Position numbers and translations under genes: made by a program. A stretch of 64,000 bases of DNA from Nicoletella semolina (GTDB taxonomy: Bacteria; Pseudomonadota; Gammaproteobacteria; Enterobacterales; Pasteurellaceae), in the NCBI RefSeq assembly GCF_004345745.1, contig NZ_SLXJ01000005.1, positions 1-64,000 of the forward strand, in the 5' to 3' direction. Under the pieces are notes generated by a model. That model was not told where the DNA came from. It made no database searches and saw nothing but the letters and a program-made list of their open reading frames with translations. This document shows positions 55,275-64,000 of the stretch, one piece after another (position 1 is the stretch's first letter; each line of letters begins with the position of its first letter).

Positions 55275-55405
55275 TCTTTAAACTGGTGATAGCTATCAAT
55301 TTTTTGCTTTATAGAAATTTGAATGTAGCTTAATAGCAATAGCTTCTTAAGCTTTTGTTATTTTTACTTTAAACTGACACATATTTTATTGTTTTTGGGG
55401 CTTTT

Positions 55406-56848
55406 ATGGCGGAATCTAGTAAATTATCTAAAGATAAACAAGTTAAGCAAATTAATGTGTCTCCCCACTCCATTGAGGCTGAGCAAGCGGTATTGGGGGG
55501 CATTATGCTTAATAATGAACATTGGGATAATGTTGCAGAGCGTGTGCAGGCAGGGGATTTTTATAATTATGCACATCGCCTTATTTTTGAGCAAATGGTT
55601 GAGTTGGCTCGAGTTAATCAGCCGATTGATATTATTACGCTTGATCAGGTTCTAAAAAATAAGGGGGTTTTGGAGGACGTCGGGGGTTTTGCTTATTTGG
55701 CAGAGCTTTCGAAAAATACGCCAAGTGCAGCAAACATTTTAGCTTATGCAGATATTGTCAGTGAGCGTGCTATTCGGCGAGAGTTGATTTCTGCAGGGAA
55801 TAAAATTGCCGAAATTAGTTATCACCCAAAGGGTATGTCGGTTAAAGATGTACTTGATGAGGCGGAACGTTCGGTATTTCATATTGCTGAAAAACGCACA
55901 TCAAGCGATCAAGGACCGAAAAAAATTGATGATATTTTGATGGAAACCCTCAATCGTATTGAGATTTTATCTCGCTCTAAAAATAATGGCGGAGTTACAG
56001 GCGTTTCAACAGGTTTCTTAGATTTAGATCGAAAAACAGCAGGATTGCAACCTTCTGATTTGATTATTGTTGCTGCTCGTCCTTCAATGGGAAAAACAAC
56101 TTTTGCAATGAATTTGTGTGAAAATGCGTCTCTGCTGAATATTGAAGAGATTGATGAGCAGGGCAATGTAGTGAAAAAGCCCAATAAACCTGTTTTGATC
56201 TTTAGTTTAGAAATGCCAGCGGATCAAATTATGATGCGTATGTTGGCTTCTCTTTCTCGGGTTGAGCAGACTAAAATTCGTACAGGTCAGGTACACGATG
56301 ACGAGGACTGGTCAAAAATGTCGAGTACAATGGCGATTTTACAAGAGCGAAAGAATATTTATATTGATGATAGTTCAGGTTTAACGCCCACAGAATTACG
56401 TTCTCGAGCTCGTCGTGTTTATCGTGATAATGGTGGCTTAAGTTTGATTATGGTCGATTATTTGCAGTTAATGCGAGCCCCAGGGTTCTCAGAAAATCGT
56501 AATTTAGAGATTGCTGAAATTTCTCGTTCACTTAAAGCGTTAGCAAAAGAATTGCAAGTGCCTGTGGTTGCATTATCACAATTAAATCGTAGTTTAGAGC
56601 AGCGAGCGGATAAACGTCCAGTGAACTCGGATTTGCGTGAGTCAGGCTCTATTGAGCAAGATGCGGATTTGATTATGTTTATTTATCGTGATGAAGTTTA
56701 TAATGACAATTCGGATTTAAAAGGTATTGCTGAGATTATTATTGGTAAGCAGCGTAATGGTCCAATTGGGCGTGTACGGCTTACTTTCCAAGGGCAATAC
56801 TCTCGTTTTGATAATTATACTGGTGCAGCTTATGAGGACGAATATTAA
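55406..56848 (+). CDS. dnaB: Replicative DNA helicase DnaB
   Basis: A hexameric fork helicase of 480 residues. The N-terminal domain ([22 protein letters not shown]) binds primase. The RecA-like C-terminal domain has Walker [14 protein letters not shown] at about residues 222-234, Walker [13 protein letters not shown], and [15 protein letters not shown]. The length agrees with E. coli DnaB (471). It overlaps the ycgL start by one base. Confidence 0.98.
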   Translation: MAESSKLSKDKQVKQINVSPHSIEAEQAVLGGIMLNNEHWDNVAERVQAGDFYNYAHRLIFEQMVELARVNQPIDIITLDQVLKNKGVLEDVGGFAYLAELSKNTPSAANILAYADIVSERAIRRELISAGNKIAEISYHPKGMSVKDVLDEAERSVFHIAEKRTSSDQGPKKIDDILMETLNRIEILSRSKNNGGVTGVSTGFLDLDRKTAGLQPSDLIIVAARPSMGKTTFAMNLCENASLLNIEEIDEQGNVVKKPNKPVLIFSLEMPADQIMMRMLASLSRVEQTKIRTGQVHDDEDWSKMSSTMAILQERKNIYIDDSSGLTPTELRSRARRVYRDNGGLSLIMVDYLQLMRAPGFSENRNLEIAEISRSLKALAKELQVPVVALSQLNRSLEQRADKRPVNSDLRESGSIEQDADLIMFIYRDEVYNDNSDLKGIAEIIIGKQRNGPIGRVRLTFQGQYSRFDNYTGAAYEDEY

Positions 56849-57123
56849 TGTTGTGTGCAATTTATAAAAGCCCTAAAAAATCAGAAATGTATCTTTACAT
56901 TGAAAAGAGAGACGAATTTTCAGTCGTGCCAGAAGCTCTTTTACAGCAGTTTGGCAAACCTGAATTAGTGATGTTATTTAATTTAGTTGGTGAAAAGCAA
57001 TTGCAACGAGTGGGAAATCAAGAGGTTATCAGAGCAATTCAGGAGCAAGGGTTTTATTTGCAGATGCCTCCGCCGCCTGAAAATTTGTATCAGCAATTTA
57101 TTGAATCTCAAGAGTTTAGGTAA
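56848..57123 (+). CDS. ycgL: YcgL domain protein (UPF0745)
   Basis: A small protein of 91 residues: [38 protein letters not shown] and [17 protein letters not shown] match the YcgL family. The function is unknown. It begins within the dnaB stop region (TAATG), implying coupled translation. Confidence 0.92.
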   Translation: MLCAIYKSPKKSEMYLYIEKRDEFSVVPEALLQQFGKPELVMLFNLVGEKQLQRVGNQEVIRAIQEQGFYLQMPPPPENLYQQFIESQEFR

Positions 57124-57130
57124 GCTAGTT

Positions 57131-57174
57131 AAAATAAAATCTCCCTTGGTTTAGTGATGGGAGATTTTATTTTA
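57131..57174. terminator. Bidirectional terminator between ycgL and greA
   Basis: AAAATAAAATCTCCC and GGGAGATTTTATTTT pair around a loop of about 13 bases, with A and T tails suiting both directions. Confidence 0.88.
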
Positions 57175-57187
57175 TGGTGACGAGGAG

Positions 57188-57664
57188 TTAAAGGTATTCG
57201 ACTGAAATAATATCAAATTCTACTACACCGCCAGGTGTTGTGATTTGTGCGATGTCGTCAATTTCTTTACCAATTAAGCCTCGAGCAATTGGGGAATTGA
57301 CTGAAATTAATCCTTCTTTGATATTGGCTTCATCGTCTCCTACGATACGGTAGGTTGCTTCTTCGTCTGTCTCCGTGTTGATTAAGGTAACCGTTGCACC
57401 AAAAATTACCTTTCCATTATTCGTTATGGTAGTAACATCAATAATTTGAGCGTTACTTAACTTTGCTTCGATTTCTTGAATACGACCTTCACAAAAACCT
57501 TGTTGCTCTCTTGCTGCGTGATATTCGGCATTTTCTTTTAAATCACCGTGTTCACGAGCTTCGGCAATGGCTTTGATGATTTCTGGTCGGCGAGTATTTT
57601 TCAAGAATTCGAGTTCTTGACGTAATTGTTCTGCACCTCGCACAGTCATTGGTATTTGTTGCAT
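57188..57664 (-). CDS. greA: Transcription elongation factor GreA
   Basis: A protein of 158 residues that rescues backtracked RNA polymerase by stimulating transcript cleavage. The coiled-coil N-terminal domain has [37 protein letters not shown], whose acidic tip (DLKENAEY) is the GreA signature. The C-terminal FKBP-like domain ends [14 protein letters not shown]. Confidence 0.97.
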   Translation of the reverse strand: MQQIPMTVRGAEQLRQELEFLKNTRRPEIIKAIAEAREHGDLKENAEYHAAREQQGFCEGRIQEIEAKLSNAQIIDVTTITNNGKVIFGATVTLINTETDEEATYRIVGDDEANIKEGLISVNSPIARGLIGKEIDDIAQITTPGGVVEFDIISVEYL

Positions 57665-57751
57665 AATTTGTCCTCATAAACTGAAGTCTAAACCGCATCA
57701 ATATGATTGTTCAGACAAAAGAGAGATTGTTCTAATACTATTTAGGTAGCT

Positions 57752-57779
57752 ATTATCAACGAGTTTAAAAAAATTTCAA
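57752..57779 (-). promoter_or_regulatory. greA promoter
   Basis: On the minus strand TTGAAA (complement of 57774-57779), a 16-base spacer and GATAAT (complement of 57752-57757) put the start near 57745, leaving a leader of about 80 bases. Confidence 0.6.
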
Positions 57780-57898
57780 CCTTTGTCAAAGAGCAGTGTG
57801 GTAAAATTGGCAGGAATGGTAGTTTATTTTCATCGAAATAAAAGTAGGAAAGAGGCTTATTGATCAGGTAAACGCTTGCCAATTTTAAGAAAAACAGA

Positions 57899-57907
57899 CC
57901 GCTTGTA
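57899..57907 (-). repeat. DNA uptake signal between greA and potD
   Basis: The complement is a perfect ACAAGCGGT, followed by CTGTTTTTCTTAAAATTGGC. Confidence 0.8.
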
Positions 57908-57930
57908 GATTAATATTTAATTGATGATGA

Positions 57931-57961
57931 AAACACCTCACACAGTAGATGTGTGAGGTGG
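57931..57961 (-). terminator. potD terminator
   Basis: CACCTCACACA (57935-57945) and TGTGTGAGGTG (57951-57961) pair perfectly around five bases. The minus strand continues with TTTTC. Confidence 0.85.
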
Positions 57962-57971
57962 AACTAAATAG

Positions 57972-59009
57972 CTATTTTGCAGCTTTTAATTCTTGATAAT
58001 ATTTTTCATATAACTCAATCGCTTCATCAACATCATCTTGCCAATGGCTTTTTTGTAGAATTTCAGATGTTGGGTAAATAGCTGGATCTTCGGTAATTTC
58101 TTTAGGAAGTCGTTCCAATGCTTTAATGTTAGAGGTTGGATAACCAATTTCTAATGCTAGTTTTTCTGCGACTGGTGCACTTAATAAATAGTTAATCAAT
58201 TTATGTGCTCCATCAGGATTTTTTGCATTTGATGGAATAGCTAAATTATCTACCCATAATACTGGACCTTCTTTGGGAAAGACCATATCAATAGCAGCTT
58301 GTTCTTTTTTCGCAATACGCACAGAGCCGTTCCACAGTTGCCCCAATTCTACCTCTCCTGAAATAAATGAGCTTGCTGGGTTATCGGAGTTGAATGATAA
58401 GACATTTGGACGTAATTTCAACAGTTCCTCATACGCTGCTTTAATAATGCTAGGATCTTTCGTATTTGGATCTTGTCCAAGTTTAAGTAGTGCAATATTA
58501 AACACCTCACGAGCATCATCTAAAAGCTGTACTTTACCTTTGAATTCTGGCTTCCATAAGTCTGCCCAACTGGTGAATTGTTCACCTTTATAGGTATCTG
58601 TGTTATAAGCAATACCAGGTGCACCTAACAATTGTGGTAAAGAATATTTGTTACCTTTATCGTAGGCTTTGTTTAACCAATCTTTATTCAAATCTGCGAT
58701 CACAGGTAATTTGCTGTGATCGAGTTCCATTAACATTCCTTCACGAGCCATTTTTGCAACAAAATAGTTTGTTGGTGCAATGACATCATAACCACCGTCT
58801 TTACCTTGAATCTTGAGTTTTGCGTACATTGTTTCATTTGATTCAAGCGTTGAAACCACAACCTTGATACCAGTTTGCTTTGTAAAGTCTTCTAACAAAC
58901 CTTCAGGCACATATTCTGTCCAAGTATAAAGGTGAACAGTATCGTTTGCCATTGCGTTTGCACTTAACATTACCATACCTGATGTTAAAGCCACAGCCCA
59001 TTTTTTCAT
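57972..59009 (-). CDS. potD: Spermidine/putrescine-binding protein PotD (orphan)
   Basis: A periplasmic binding protein of 345 residues with a signal peptide ending ANAMA. TVHLYTWTEYVPEGLLEDFTKQTGIKV, YDVIAPTNYFVAKMAREGML, LWNGSVRIAKKEQ and LWVDNLAIPSNAKNPDGAHKLINYLL are PotD/PotF features; the Trp and acidic residues bind polyamines. No potABC genes adjoin it. H. influenzae also keeps a separate PotD away from its pot operon. It should serve a PotABC transporter encoded elsewhere. Confidence 0.93.
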   Translation of the reverse strand: MKKWAVALTSGMVMLSANAMANDTVHLYTWTEYVPEGLLEDFTKQTGIKVVVSTLESNETMYAKLKIQGKDGGYDVIAPTNYFVAKMAREGMLMELDHSKLPVIADLNKDWLNKAYDKGNKYSLPQLLGAPGIAYNTDTYKGEQFTSWADLWKPEFKGKVQLLDDAREVFNIALLKLGQDPNTKDPSIIKAAYEELLKLRPNVLSFNSDNPASSFISGEVELGQLWNGSVRIAKKEQAAIDMVFPKEGPVLWVDNLAIPSNAKNPDGAHKLINYLLSAPVAEKLALEIGYPTSNIKALERLPKEITEDPAIYPTSEILQKSHWQDDVDEAIELYEKYYQELKAAK

Positions 59010-59167
59010 TTAAGTTTTCTCCCAGAATGAGTAAAAAAGCGGTTGGATTGCTCCAAATTATTGTTATCTTTAAATTGATTTAAAGATAGGGGCATTCTAA
59101 GCCCCCCTTGATATTTTGCAACAAATTTATTGCTAAAATGTTTTTTTGGACGAATATCCAATGATGA

Positions 59168-60643
59168 TTACATCATTACTACGTCAAATTGATCTTGATG
59201 ATAGTAAGGTTCAATTTTGATTTCGACTTTTTTACCAATAAAGACCTCTAGTTCTGCGAGTAATGCGTGAGATTCTTCATTAATCAGATATTCGGCAACA
59301 TCTCTGGCGGCATAAACAACATATTTTTCAGCGTGATAGAGGTGATGAACACGCACAATTTCTCGTAAAATTTCATAGCATACGGTCTCAACAGACTTGA
59401 TTGTGCCACGCCCTTTACAGGACTGGCAATCATCACAAAGTACTCTTTCGAGACTTTCTCGTGTGCGTTTGCGTGTCATTTCAACCAAGCCTAGTTGTGT
59501 AAAGCCATTGACGTTGGTTCTTGCTCGATCAGATTTTAACGCCAGTGTCAGCGATTCTAATACCCTCTTACGATGTTCGTTTTCTTGCATATCAATGAAA
59601 TCAATGATGATAATTCCGCCTAAATTACGGAGTTGTAATTGATGAGCAATGGATTGAGTTGCTTCAATGTTGGTGTTAAAAATAGTGTGAGCTAAATTGC
59701 GATGACCAACAAATGCACCTGTATTAACATCTATTGTCGTCATTGCTTCTGTTTGTTCTATGATTAAATAGCCGCCAGATTTTAAATCTACTCGTTTGCC
59801 TAACGCTTTTTGAATACCATCTTCGACTCGATAAACATCAAATAATGGCAGTGTACCGCTGTAAAGAGAGACATTTTCGGTTAATTCGGGCATAAATTCG
59901 CTGAGAAACTCTTTCACTTGTTCGTAGGTAATATGTGAGTCGATCTGAATAGATTGAATCTGTGTGCCAACAAAATCTCGCAATACTCTTTGAGCTAAAG
60001 CTAATTCGCCATAAAGCATTGATTTAACAGGGTATTTTCCTTTTCTTTCCAATACTTTTCGCCATAAACGTTTTAGGAAAGTGGCATCTTGTATCAGGCT
60101 ATCTTCGCTGACATCTTCAGCTGCTGTGCGTACAATGAAGCCGCCTAACTCATCGCAAAGTGGTTCAACCAATGTTTTTAATCGTTCACGCTCAGTTTCG
60201 CTTTCTATACGTTGCGAAACACCAACGTGGCTATTTTCTGGCATAAACACTAAATAGCGAGATGGCAAAGTGATATCTGTAGTGAGGCGAGCACCTTTTG
60301 TCCCAAGCGGATCTTTAACCACTTGTACCACAATATCTTGCCCTTCTCGCACTAGTTCACTGATTTTTTTAACGATAAATTGTTTTTTTTCATTTTCATC
60401 AACACATTCTGTATGAGAAACAATATCTGATGCGTGTAAGAAAGCCGCTTTTTCTAGCCCAATATCGACAAAAGCAGATTGCATACCAGGTAATACACGA
60501 GTGACTTTTCCTTTATAAATATTTCCGACAATACCACGCTTAGCTTCTCGTTCAATGTGCATTTCTTTTAATACGCCACTTTCTATTAATGCAACACGGG
60601 TTTCACTTGGCGTAACATTGACCAATAGTTCTGCACAATTCAT
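59168..60643 (-). CDS. rng: Ribonuclease G
   Basis: An endoribonuclease of 491 residues of the RNase E/G family that matures the 5' end of 16S rRNA. I choose the ATG at 60643 (MNCAELLVNVTPSETRVAL) because the upstream ATG at 60664 would place the AAAGGAG ribosome-binding site inside the coding sequence. The S1 domain is GNIYKGKVTRVLPGMQSAFVDIG. The catalytic acidic residues lie in TTIDVNTG and IIIDFIDM, and the zinc link is CDDCQSC. Confidence 0.96.
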   Translation of the reverse strand: MNCAELLVNVTPSETRVALIESGVLKEMHIEREAKRGIVGNIYKGKVTRVLPGMQSAFVDIGLEKAAFLHASDIVSHTECVDENEKKQFIVKKISELVREGQDIVVQVVKDPLGTKGARLTTDITLPSRYLVFMPENSHVGVSQRIESETERERLKTLVEPLCDELGGFIVRTAAEDVSEDSLIQDATFLKRLWRKVLERKGKYPVKSMLYGELALAQRVLRDFVGTQIQSIQIDSHITYEQVKEFLSEFMPELTENVSLYSGTLPLFDVYRVEDGIQKALGKRVDLKSGGYLIIEQTEAMTTIDVNTGAFVGHRNLAHTIFNTNIEATQSIAHQLQLRNLGGIIIIDFIDMQENEHRKRVLESLTLALKSDRARTNVNGFTQLGLVEMTRKRTRESLERVLCDDCQSCKGRGTIKSVETVCYEILREIVRVHHLYHAEKYVVYAARDVAEYLINEESHALLAELEVFIGKKVEIKIEPYYHQDQFDVVMM

Positions 60644-60817
60644 TAATTTTTCTCCTTTATCCATCTATGGAAAGAATTTTAGCATTAGGCTATCAAAATG
60701 TAAGAAAAAGTTACAGGAGATGTAGAAAATGGTGGTAGATGGCAGTAAGACATTGAGATTTAAAGGCAATTTTGTTACTCTCTGCCCTTGAATTTTTATT
60801 TACAATGAGACAATTTA

Positions 60818-62569
60818 ATGAGTCAAACATTTATTCTCGGAAAAGACGCTGCACTTGAGGAAAGTATTGCAAATTTTCAGCAAAAATTGACCGCTTTAGG
60901 TTTTAATATTGAAGAAGCATCGTGGTTAAATCCTGTTCCAAACGTTTGGTCTGTACACATTCGTGATGCAGATTGTCCACAATGTTTTTCAAACGGTAAA
61001 GGAGCAACGAAAAAAGCCGCACTTGCTTCGGCATTGGGGGAATATTTTGAACGTCTCTCGACTAACTATTTTTGGGCAGATTTTTACCTCGGGAAGACAT
61101 TTGCAAACAGTGATTTTGTGCATTATCCAAATGAGAAATGGTTTGCGATTGAAGATGAAACAACTCCGCCAGCAGGAATGATGGACGATTTTTTATGGGA
61201 ATATTTTGATCCTAACAGAGAACTTACGCCTGAATTATTGGTGGATATGCAATCAGGTAACTATGAGCGTGGCATTGTCGCCTTGCCGTATGTGCGTCAA
61301 TCAGATAATCAAACGGTTTATATTCCGCAAAGCATTATCGGTAACTTATTTGTTTCAAATGGTATGTCCGCAGGTAATACAAAACATGAAGCTCGAGTTC
61401 AAGGATTATCCGAAATTTTTGAGCGTTTTGTGAAAAATCGTATTATCACTGAAGCGATCAGCCTACCTGAAATTCCTCAAAATGTGATTGAGAGTTATCC
61501 AACCATTAAGGCTTCTATTGAGACGCTAGAGCAAGAGGGTTTTCCAATCCTCTGTTATGATGCTTCACTTGGCGGCGAATTTCCTGTTATTTGTGTGATT
61601 TTATTGAATCCGAATAATGGCACTTGTTTTGCTTCCTTTGGTGCTCACCCTAACTTTCAAGTTGCGTTTGAACGAACCGTAACAGAGTTGTTACAAGGGC
61701 GTAGTTTGAAAGACTTAGATGTGTTTGCTCCACCGTCATTTAATAATGATGATGTGGCAGATAATGCGAATTTGGAAACCCATTTTATTGATTCAAGCGG
61801 TCTGATTTCGTGGGATCTTTTCAAACAGACAGCAGATTATCCTTTTGTTCATTGGGATTTTTCAGGCACAACAGAACAAGAGTTTGCCAATTTAATGCAA
61901 ATTTTTGATAAGCGTCAGCAACCTGTATATATTATGGATTATGAGCATTTAGGCGTGTATGCGTGCCGTATTTTAGCCCCCAAAATGTCAAATATTTACC
62001 CAGCAGATGACTTAATTTATGCAAATAACAATGCAGGTATGGATTGGCGAGAAATCTTGCTTGATTTACCCCATTTTCACTACGGCCGTGAGACTTATCA
62101 AGAACTGCTTGATGAACTCGATCAACAGGGAATTGATGATTTGACCCGTGTGCGTGAATTTTTAGGGATTGTGGCAGAAAAAGGATCGGCAATGCAAACT
62201 TTGCGTGTTGGCGAGCTAAAATCAATGTTGCATCTTGCGTTAGGTAATTTGGAAGAGGCGTTAGATTGGGCAAATTGGACAGCGAATATGAATGCGAGTG
62301 TTTTTAGTTCGGAACGTAATAATTATTACCGCTGTTTAATTCAATCAATAGAATTATTTTTAGATACAGATCGTTCTCCTACTGAGTATCGTGGGGTATT
62401 CAATAAAATGTACGGAAATAATACTGTAAATGTAGTTTGGGAGGCTTTACAAGGCGGAAATCCTTTTTATGGCTTGCAAGCAACTGATGAATTCCTCAAA
62501 GATTTAACCGCACATCAAAAATTGTTGAAAGCCTACGAGAAAGTACAACGAGCCAAAATGGCTGTCTAA
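60818..62569 (+). CDS. ycaO: YcaO protein (RimO accessory / peptide cyclodehydratase family)
   Basis: A protein of 583 residues, close to E. coli YcaO (586). The ATP-binding YcaO core has GKGATKKAALASALGEYFERLS and VQGLSEIFERFVKNRI, whose Glu residues bind magnesium and ATP, then FERTVTELLQGR. The C-terminal third is helical and TPR-like. In E. coli it promotes beta-methylthiolation of ribosomal protein S12 by RimO. No precursor peptide or partner of a natural-product pathway lies nearby, so the housekeeping role is likely. Confidence 0.95.
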   Translation: MSQTFILGKDAALEESIANFQQKLTALGFNIEEASWLNPVPNVWSVHIRDADCPQCFSNGKGATKKAALASALGEYFERLSTNYFWADFYLGKTFANSDFVHYPNEKWFAIEDETTPPAGMMDDFLWEYFDPNRELTPELLVDMQSGNYERGIVALPYVRQSDNQTVYIPQSIIGNLFVSNGMSAGNTKHEARVQGLSEIFERFVKNRIITEAISLPEIPQNVIESYPTIKASIETLEQEGFPILCYDASLGGEFPVICVILLNPNNGTCFASFGAHPNFQVAFERTVTELLQGRSLKDLDVFAPPSFNNDDVADNANLETHFIDSSGLISWDLFKQTADYPFVHWDFSGTTEQEFANLMQIFDKRQQPVYIMDYEHLGVYACRILAPKMSNIYPADDLIYANNNAGMDWREILLDLPHFHYGRETYQELLDELDQQGIDDLTRVREFLGIVAEKGSAMQTLRVGELKSMLHLALGNLEEALDWANWTANMNASVFSSERNNYYRCLIQSIELFLDTDRSPTEYRGVFNKMYGNNTVNVVWEALQGGNPFYGLQATDEFLKDLTAHQKLLKAYEKVQRAKMAV

Positions 62570-62661
62570 TTCTCTTCTTTTTCAGGGTTTCCTTAGTAAT
62601 TAGAGAGGGAGAAATTTAGTAAAGGGCGTGTACAATACGCCCATACTAACTTTTTGACTAT

Positions 62662-62693
62662 AAAAAAGCCGATACCTAAAAAGGGGTATCGGC
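62662..62693 (-). terminator. cmoB terminator
   Basis: GCCGATACC (62668-62676) and GGTATCGGC (62685-62693) pair perfectly. Six A on the left (62662-62667) give a T-run on the minus strand, so it serves cmoB; ycaO transcripts could also be stalled. Confidence 0.85.
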
Positions 62694-62783
62694 GAGGTCT
62701 TATGAAAAAACTGTTATCTAGCGTAACGTCTATTCAGACTAGCCACTAAATAAAAAGTTCAGAGAATTTAAAAAAATTTTGCA

Positions 62784-63749
62784 TTAAGGTTTATTGGCTA
62801 CAATCACTGCTCGTTTTGGTGCGGGGTAGCCTTCAATAGTTTGAGTTAAATCGTGAGGATTGAGAAAATCAGCCAGTGATTCATTCTCCAGCCATTCTGT
62901 TTTTCGTTGTTCTTCTGATGTGGTTATTGATTGATCAACACAACGAATATGGGTAAAGCCCACTTTTCTCAGCCAATTAATCAGGGCTAAAATGGAAGGG
63001 ATAAAATAGACATTTTTCATTTTAGCGTAGCGTTTTTCAGGTACTAATACATCATTCACATCACCGTCAATAATGAGCGTTTCAAGCACTAACTCGCCGC
63101 CTTTTCTAAGCTGGTTTTTTAATTGTGATAGGTGATCCAGTGGTGATTTTCTGTGATAAAGTACCCCCATAGAGAACACAGTATCAAACGCATTCAGCGG
63201 TTGCATTTGTTCAATGCCTAATGGAATGAGGTTTGCTCGTCGATCATTATTGAGTAGTTTACGAACTGCTTCAAACTGACATAAAAATAGCTCTGTGGGG
63301 TCTATGCCTACCACCATTTTTGCTCCTTCCCCTACCATTCGCCACATATGGTAGCCACTGCCACAGCCAACATCAAGAATTAAGCGGTCTTTCAGTGGGC
63401 TAAGATAAGGAAGAAGGCGATTCCATTTAAAATCTGAACGCCATTCGCAATCAATATGCACACCGTAAAGATGATAAGGACCTTTTCGCCAAGGCATTAG
63501 TTGCTTTAGATGATGTAGAAAACGTTGCATTTCGCCATCGCTCAGTGGCGTGTCAAGTTTTGCTTCGACTGCGTCAGCCAAATTAATTTGAGCAGGGTAT
63601 TGCGGTAGGAAATCAATGATTTTACACCATCTTTCATAATCGCTGTGGGTCGTGTTTTCCCATTGTTTCAGTTGTAAGGGAAGTGTTTCAAGCCAATTAG
63701 ATATCGGCGAGCTGGCGAGTTGTTGGTAAAAGGGACGTAAGTCAATCAT
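62784..63749 (-). CDS. cmoB: tRNA U34 carboxymethyltransferase CmoB
   Basis: A protein of 321 residues that transfers a carboxymethyl group from carboxy-S-adenosylmethionine to 5-hydroxyuridine at tRNA position 34. The SAM-fold motif [14 protein letters not shown], then [34 protein letters not shown] and [17 protein letters not shown] are CmoB features. The partner cmoA, often adjacent, is not in the window and may lie to the right. Confidence 0.96.
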   Translation of the reverse strand: MIDLRPFYQQLASSPISNWLETLPLQLKQWENTTHSDYERWCKIIDFLPQYPAQINLADAVEAKLDTPLSDGEMQRFLHHLKQLMPWRKGPYHLYGVHIDCEWRSDFKWNRLLPYLSPLKDRLILDVGCGSGYHMWRMVGEGAKMVVGIDPTELFLCQFEAVRKLLNNDRRANLIPLGIEQMQPLNAFDTVFSMGVLYHRKSPLDHLSQLKNQLRKGGELVLETLIIDGDVNDVLVPEKRYAKMKNVYFIPSILALINWLRKVGFTHIRCVDQSITTSEEQRKTEWLENESLADFLNPHDLTQTIEGYPAPKRAVIVANKP

Positions 63750-64000
63750 AGTGTTAATTCATTGCGGATAATGTGGCAGATTGTAAAGCAATTTTGCCAG
63801 CGAGAAAATATAAGGACAAAAAATTAGAGGGCAAAAATCGTGGTTATTTCGTTAATAACAGATTAGAATAATCCGTTATTAGTTATATGTATGCTCATAC
63901 TTGGTTGAGATAGGTAAAACAAGCTAGAGTGAAAGGTGAAGATGAGATTAAGTCAAGAAATGGGGTAGCGGGTTTGAGAAGGAATAAGGATAAAAAGCAC
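63750..64000. other. Right-end non-coding stretch with an inverted repeat
   Basis: No gene is seen in these 251 bases. An inverted repeat lies at 63853-63881: TAATAAC and GTTATTA flank GATTA and TAATC around GAA, each pair of arms perfect with single-base internal mismatches. Its role is unknown. Confidence 0.6.

Larger units (their letters stand above)
57665..57971. other. 307-base gap between greA and potD
   Basis: It holds the greA promoter and leader, an uptake signal (57899-57907) and the potD terminator. No gene is seen. Confidence 0.7.

Noticed and set aside
60818-62569. YcaO as part of a ribosomally made natural-product cluster
   Set aside because: No precursor peptide, dehydrogenase or dedicated exporter is nearby, and the length and C-terminal region match the housekeeping YcaO.

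Overview
The window is a chromosomal segment of a low-GC gammaproteobacterium of the family Pasteurellaceae. The gene content and neighbourhoods (zevAB, lepA-lepB-rnc-era-recO, yqcC-truC, metNIQ, an OmpP2-type porin, a 9-mer DNA uptake signal) are typical of that family. Every complete uptake signal found reads ACAAGCGGT, the Actinobacillus pleuropneumoniae type, not the Haemophilus influenzae type AAGTGCGGT. This places the source near Actinobacillus, Mannheimia, Bibersteinia or a relative. No tRNA or ribosomal RNA gene was seen.

Layout. 1-10.7 kb is a surface module: a trimeric autotransporter adhesin of about 2810 residues, a small BamE/OmlA-like lipoprotein, a YkuD (L,D-transpeptidase-like) secreted protein and an AT-rich acyltransferase-3 membrane protein. 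10.7-16 kb holds glnE, the RNase P RNA gene rnpB with its promoter, and the ZevAB zinc-acquisition pair. 16-22 kb carries an alanine/glycine symporter, a DUF423 protein with rlmM, pyrH and uvrB. 22-29 kb has an orphan TrpX-like binding protein, a MetJ-type operator with metN-metI and three tandem metQ lipoprotein genes, and a fused trpCF. 29-34 kb holds yqcC-truC, a 57-residue UPF0181 protein, a small secreted protein, a CYTH protein and ycjX. 34-39.5 kb is the lepA, lepB, rnc, era, recO cluster, followed by a complete IS1016-like insertion sequence with an 8-bp target duplication.

40-47 kb contains metX with tandem met boxes in a gap shared with a divergent DMT permease, sanA, an NhaC-family transporter preceded by a lysine riboswitch (so probably a lysine transporter), hns, purU and rnhA. 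47-53 kb is a CRP- and attenuator-controlled peptide/nickel-class ABC transporter with a Tat-exported binding protein and a fused permease-ATPase. 53-64 kb has an OmpP2-like porin, priC, dnaB, ycgL, greA, an orphan potD, rng, ycaO and cmoB.

How the parts work together. Two loci (metNIQQQ and metX) look like members of one MetJ regulon, pairing methionine import with synthesis. Metal and nutrient uptake is heavily represented (ZevAB, MetNIQ, the Dpp/Nik-like system, PotD, TrpX-like protein, LysW-like carrier). The adhesin module combines a giant surface fibre with two envelope proteins that could help export it or anchor it to peptidoglycan. That link is inferred from gene order and from the known Acinetobacter Ata-TpgA pair. 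All calls come from reading the sequence; no database search was run.
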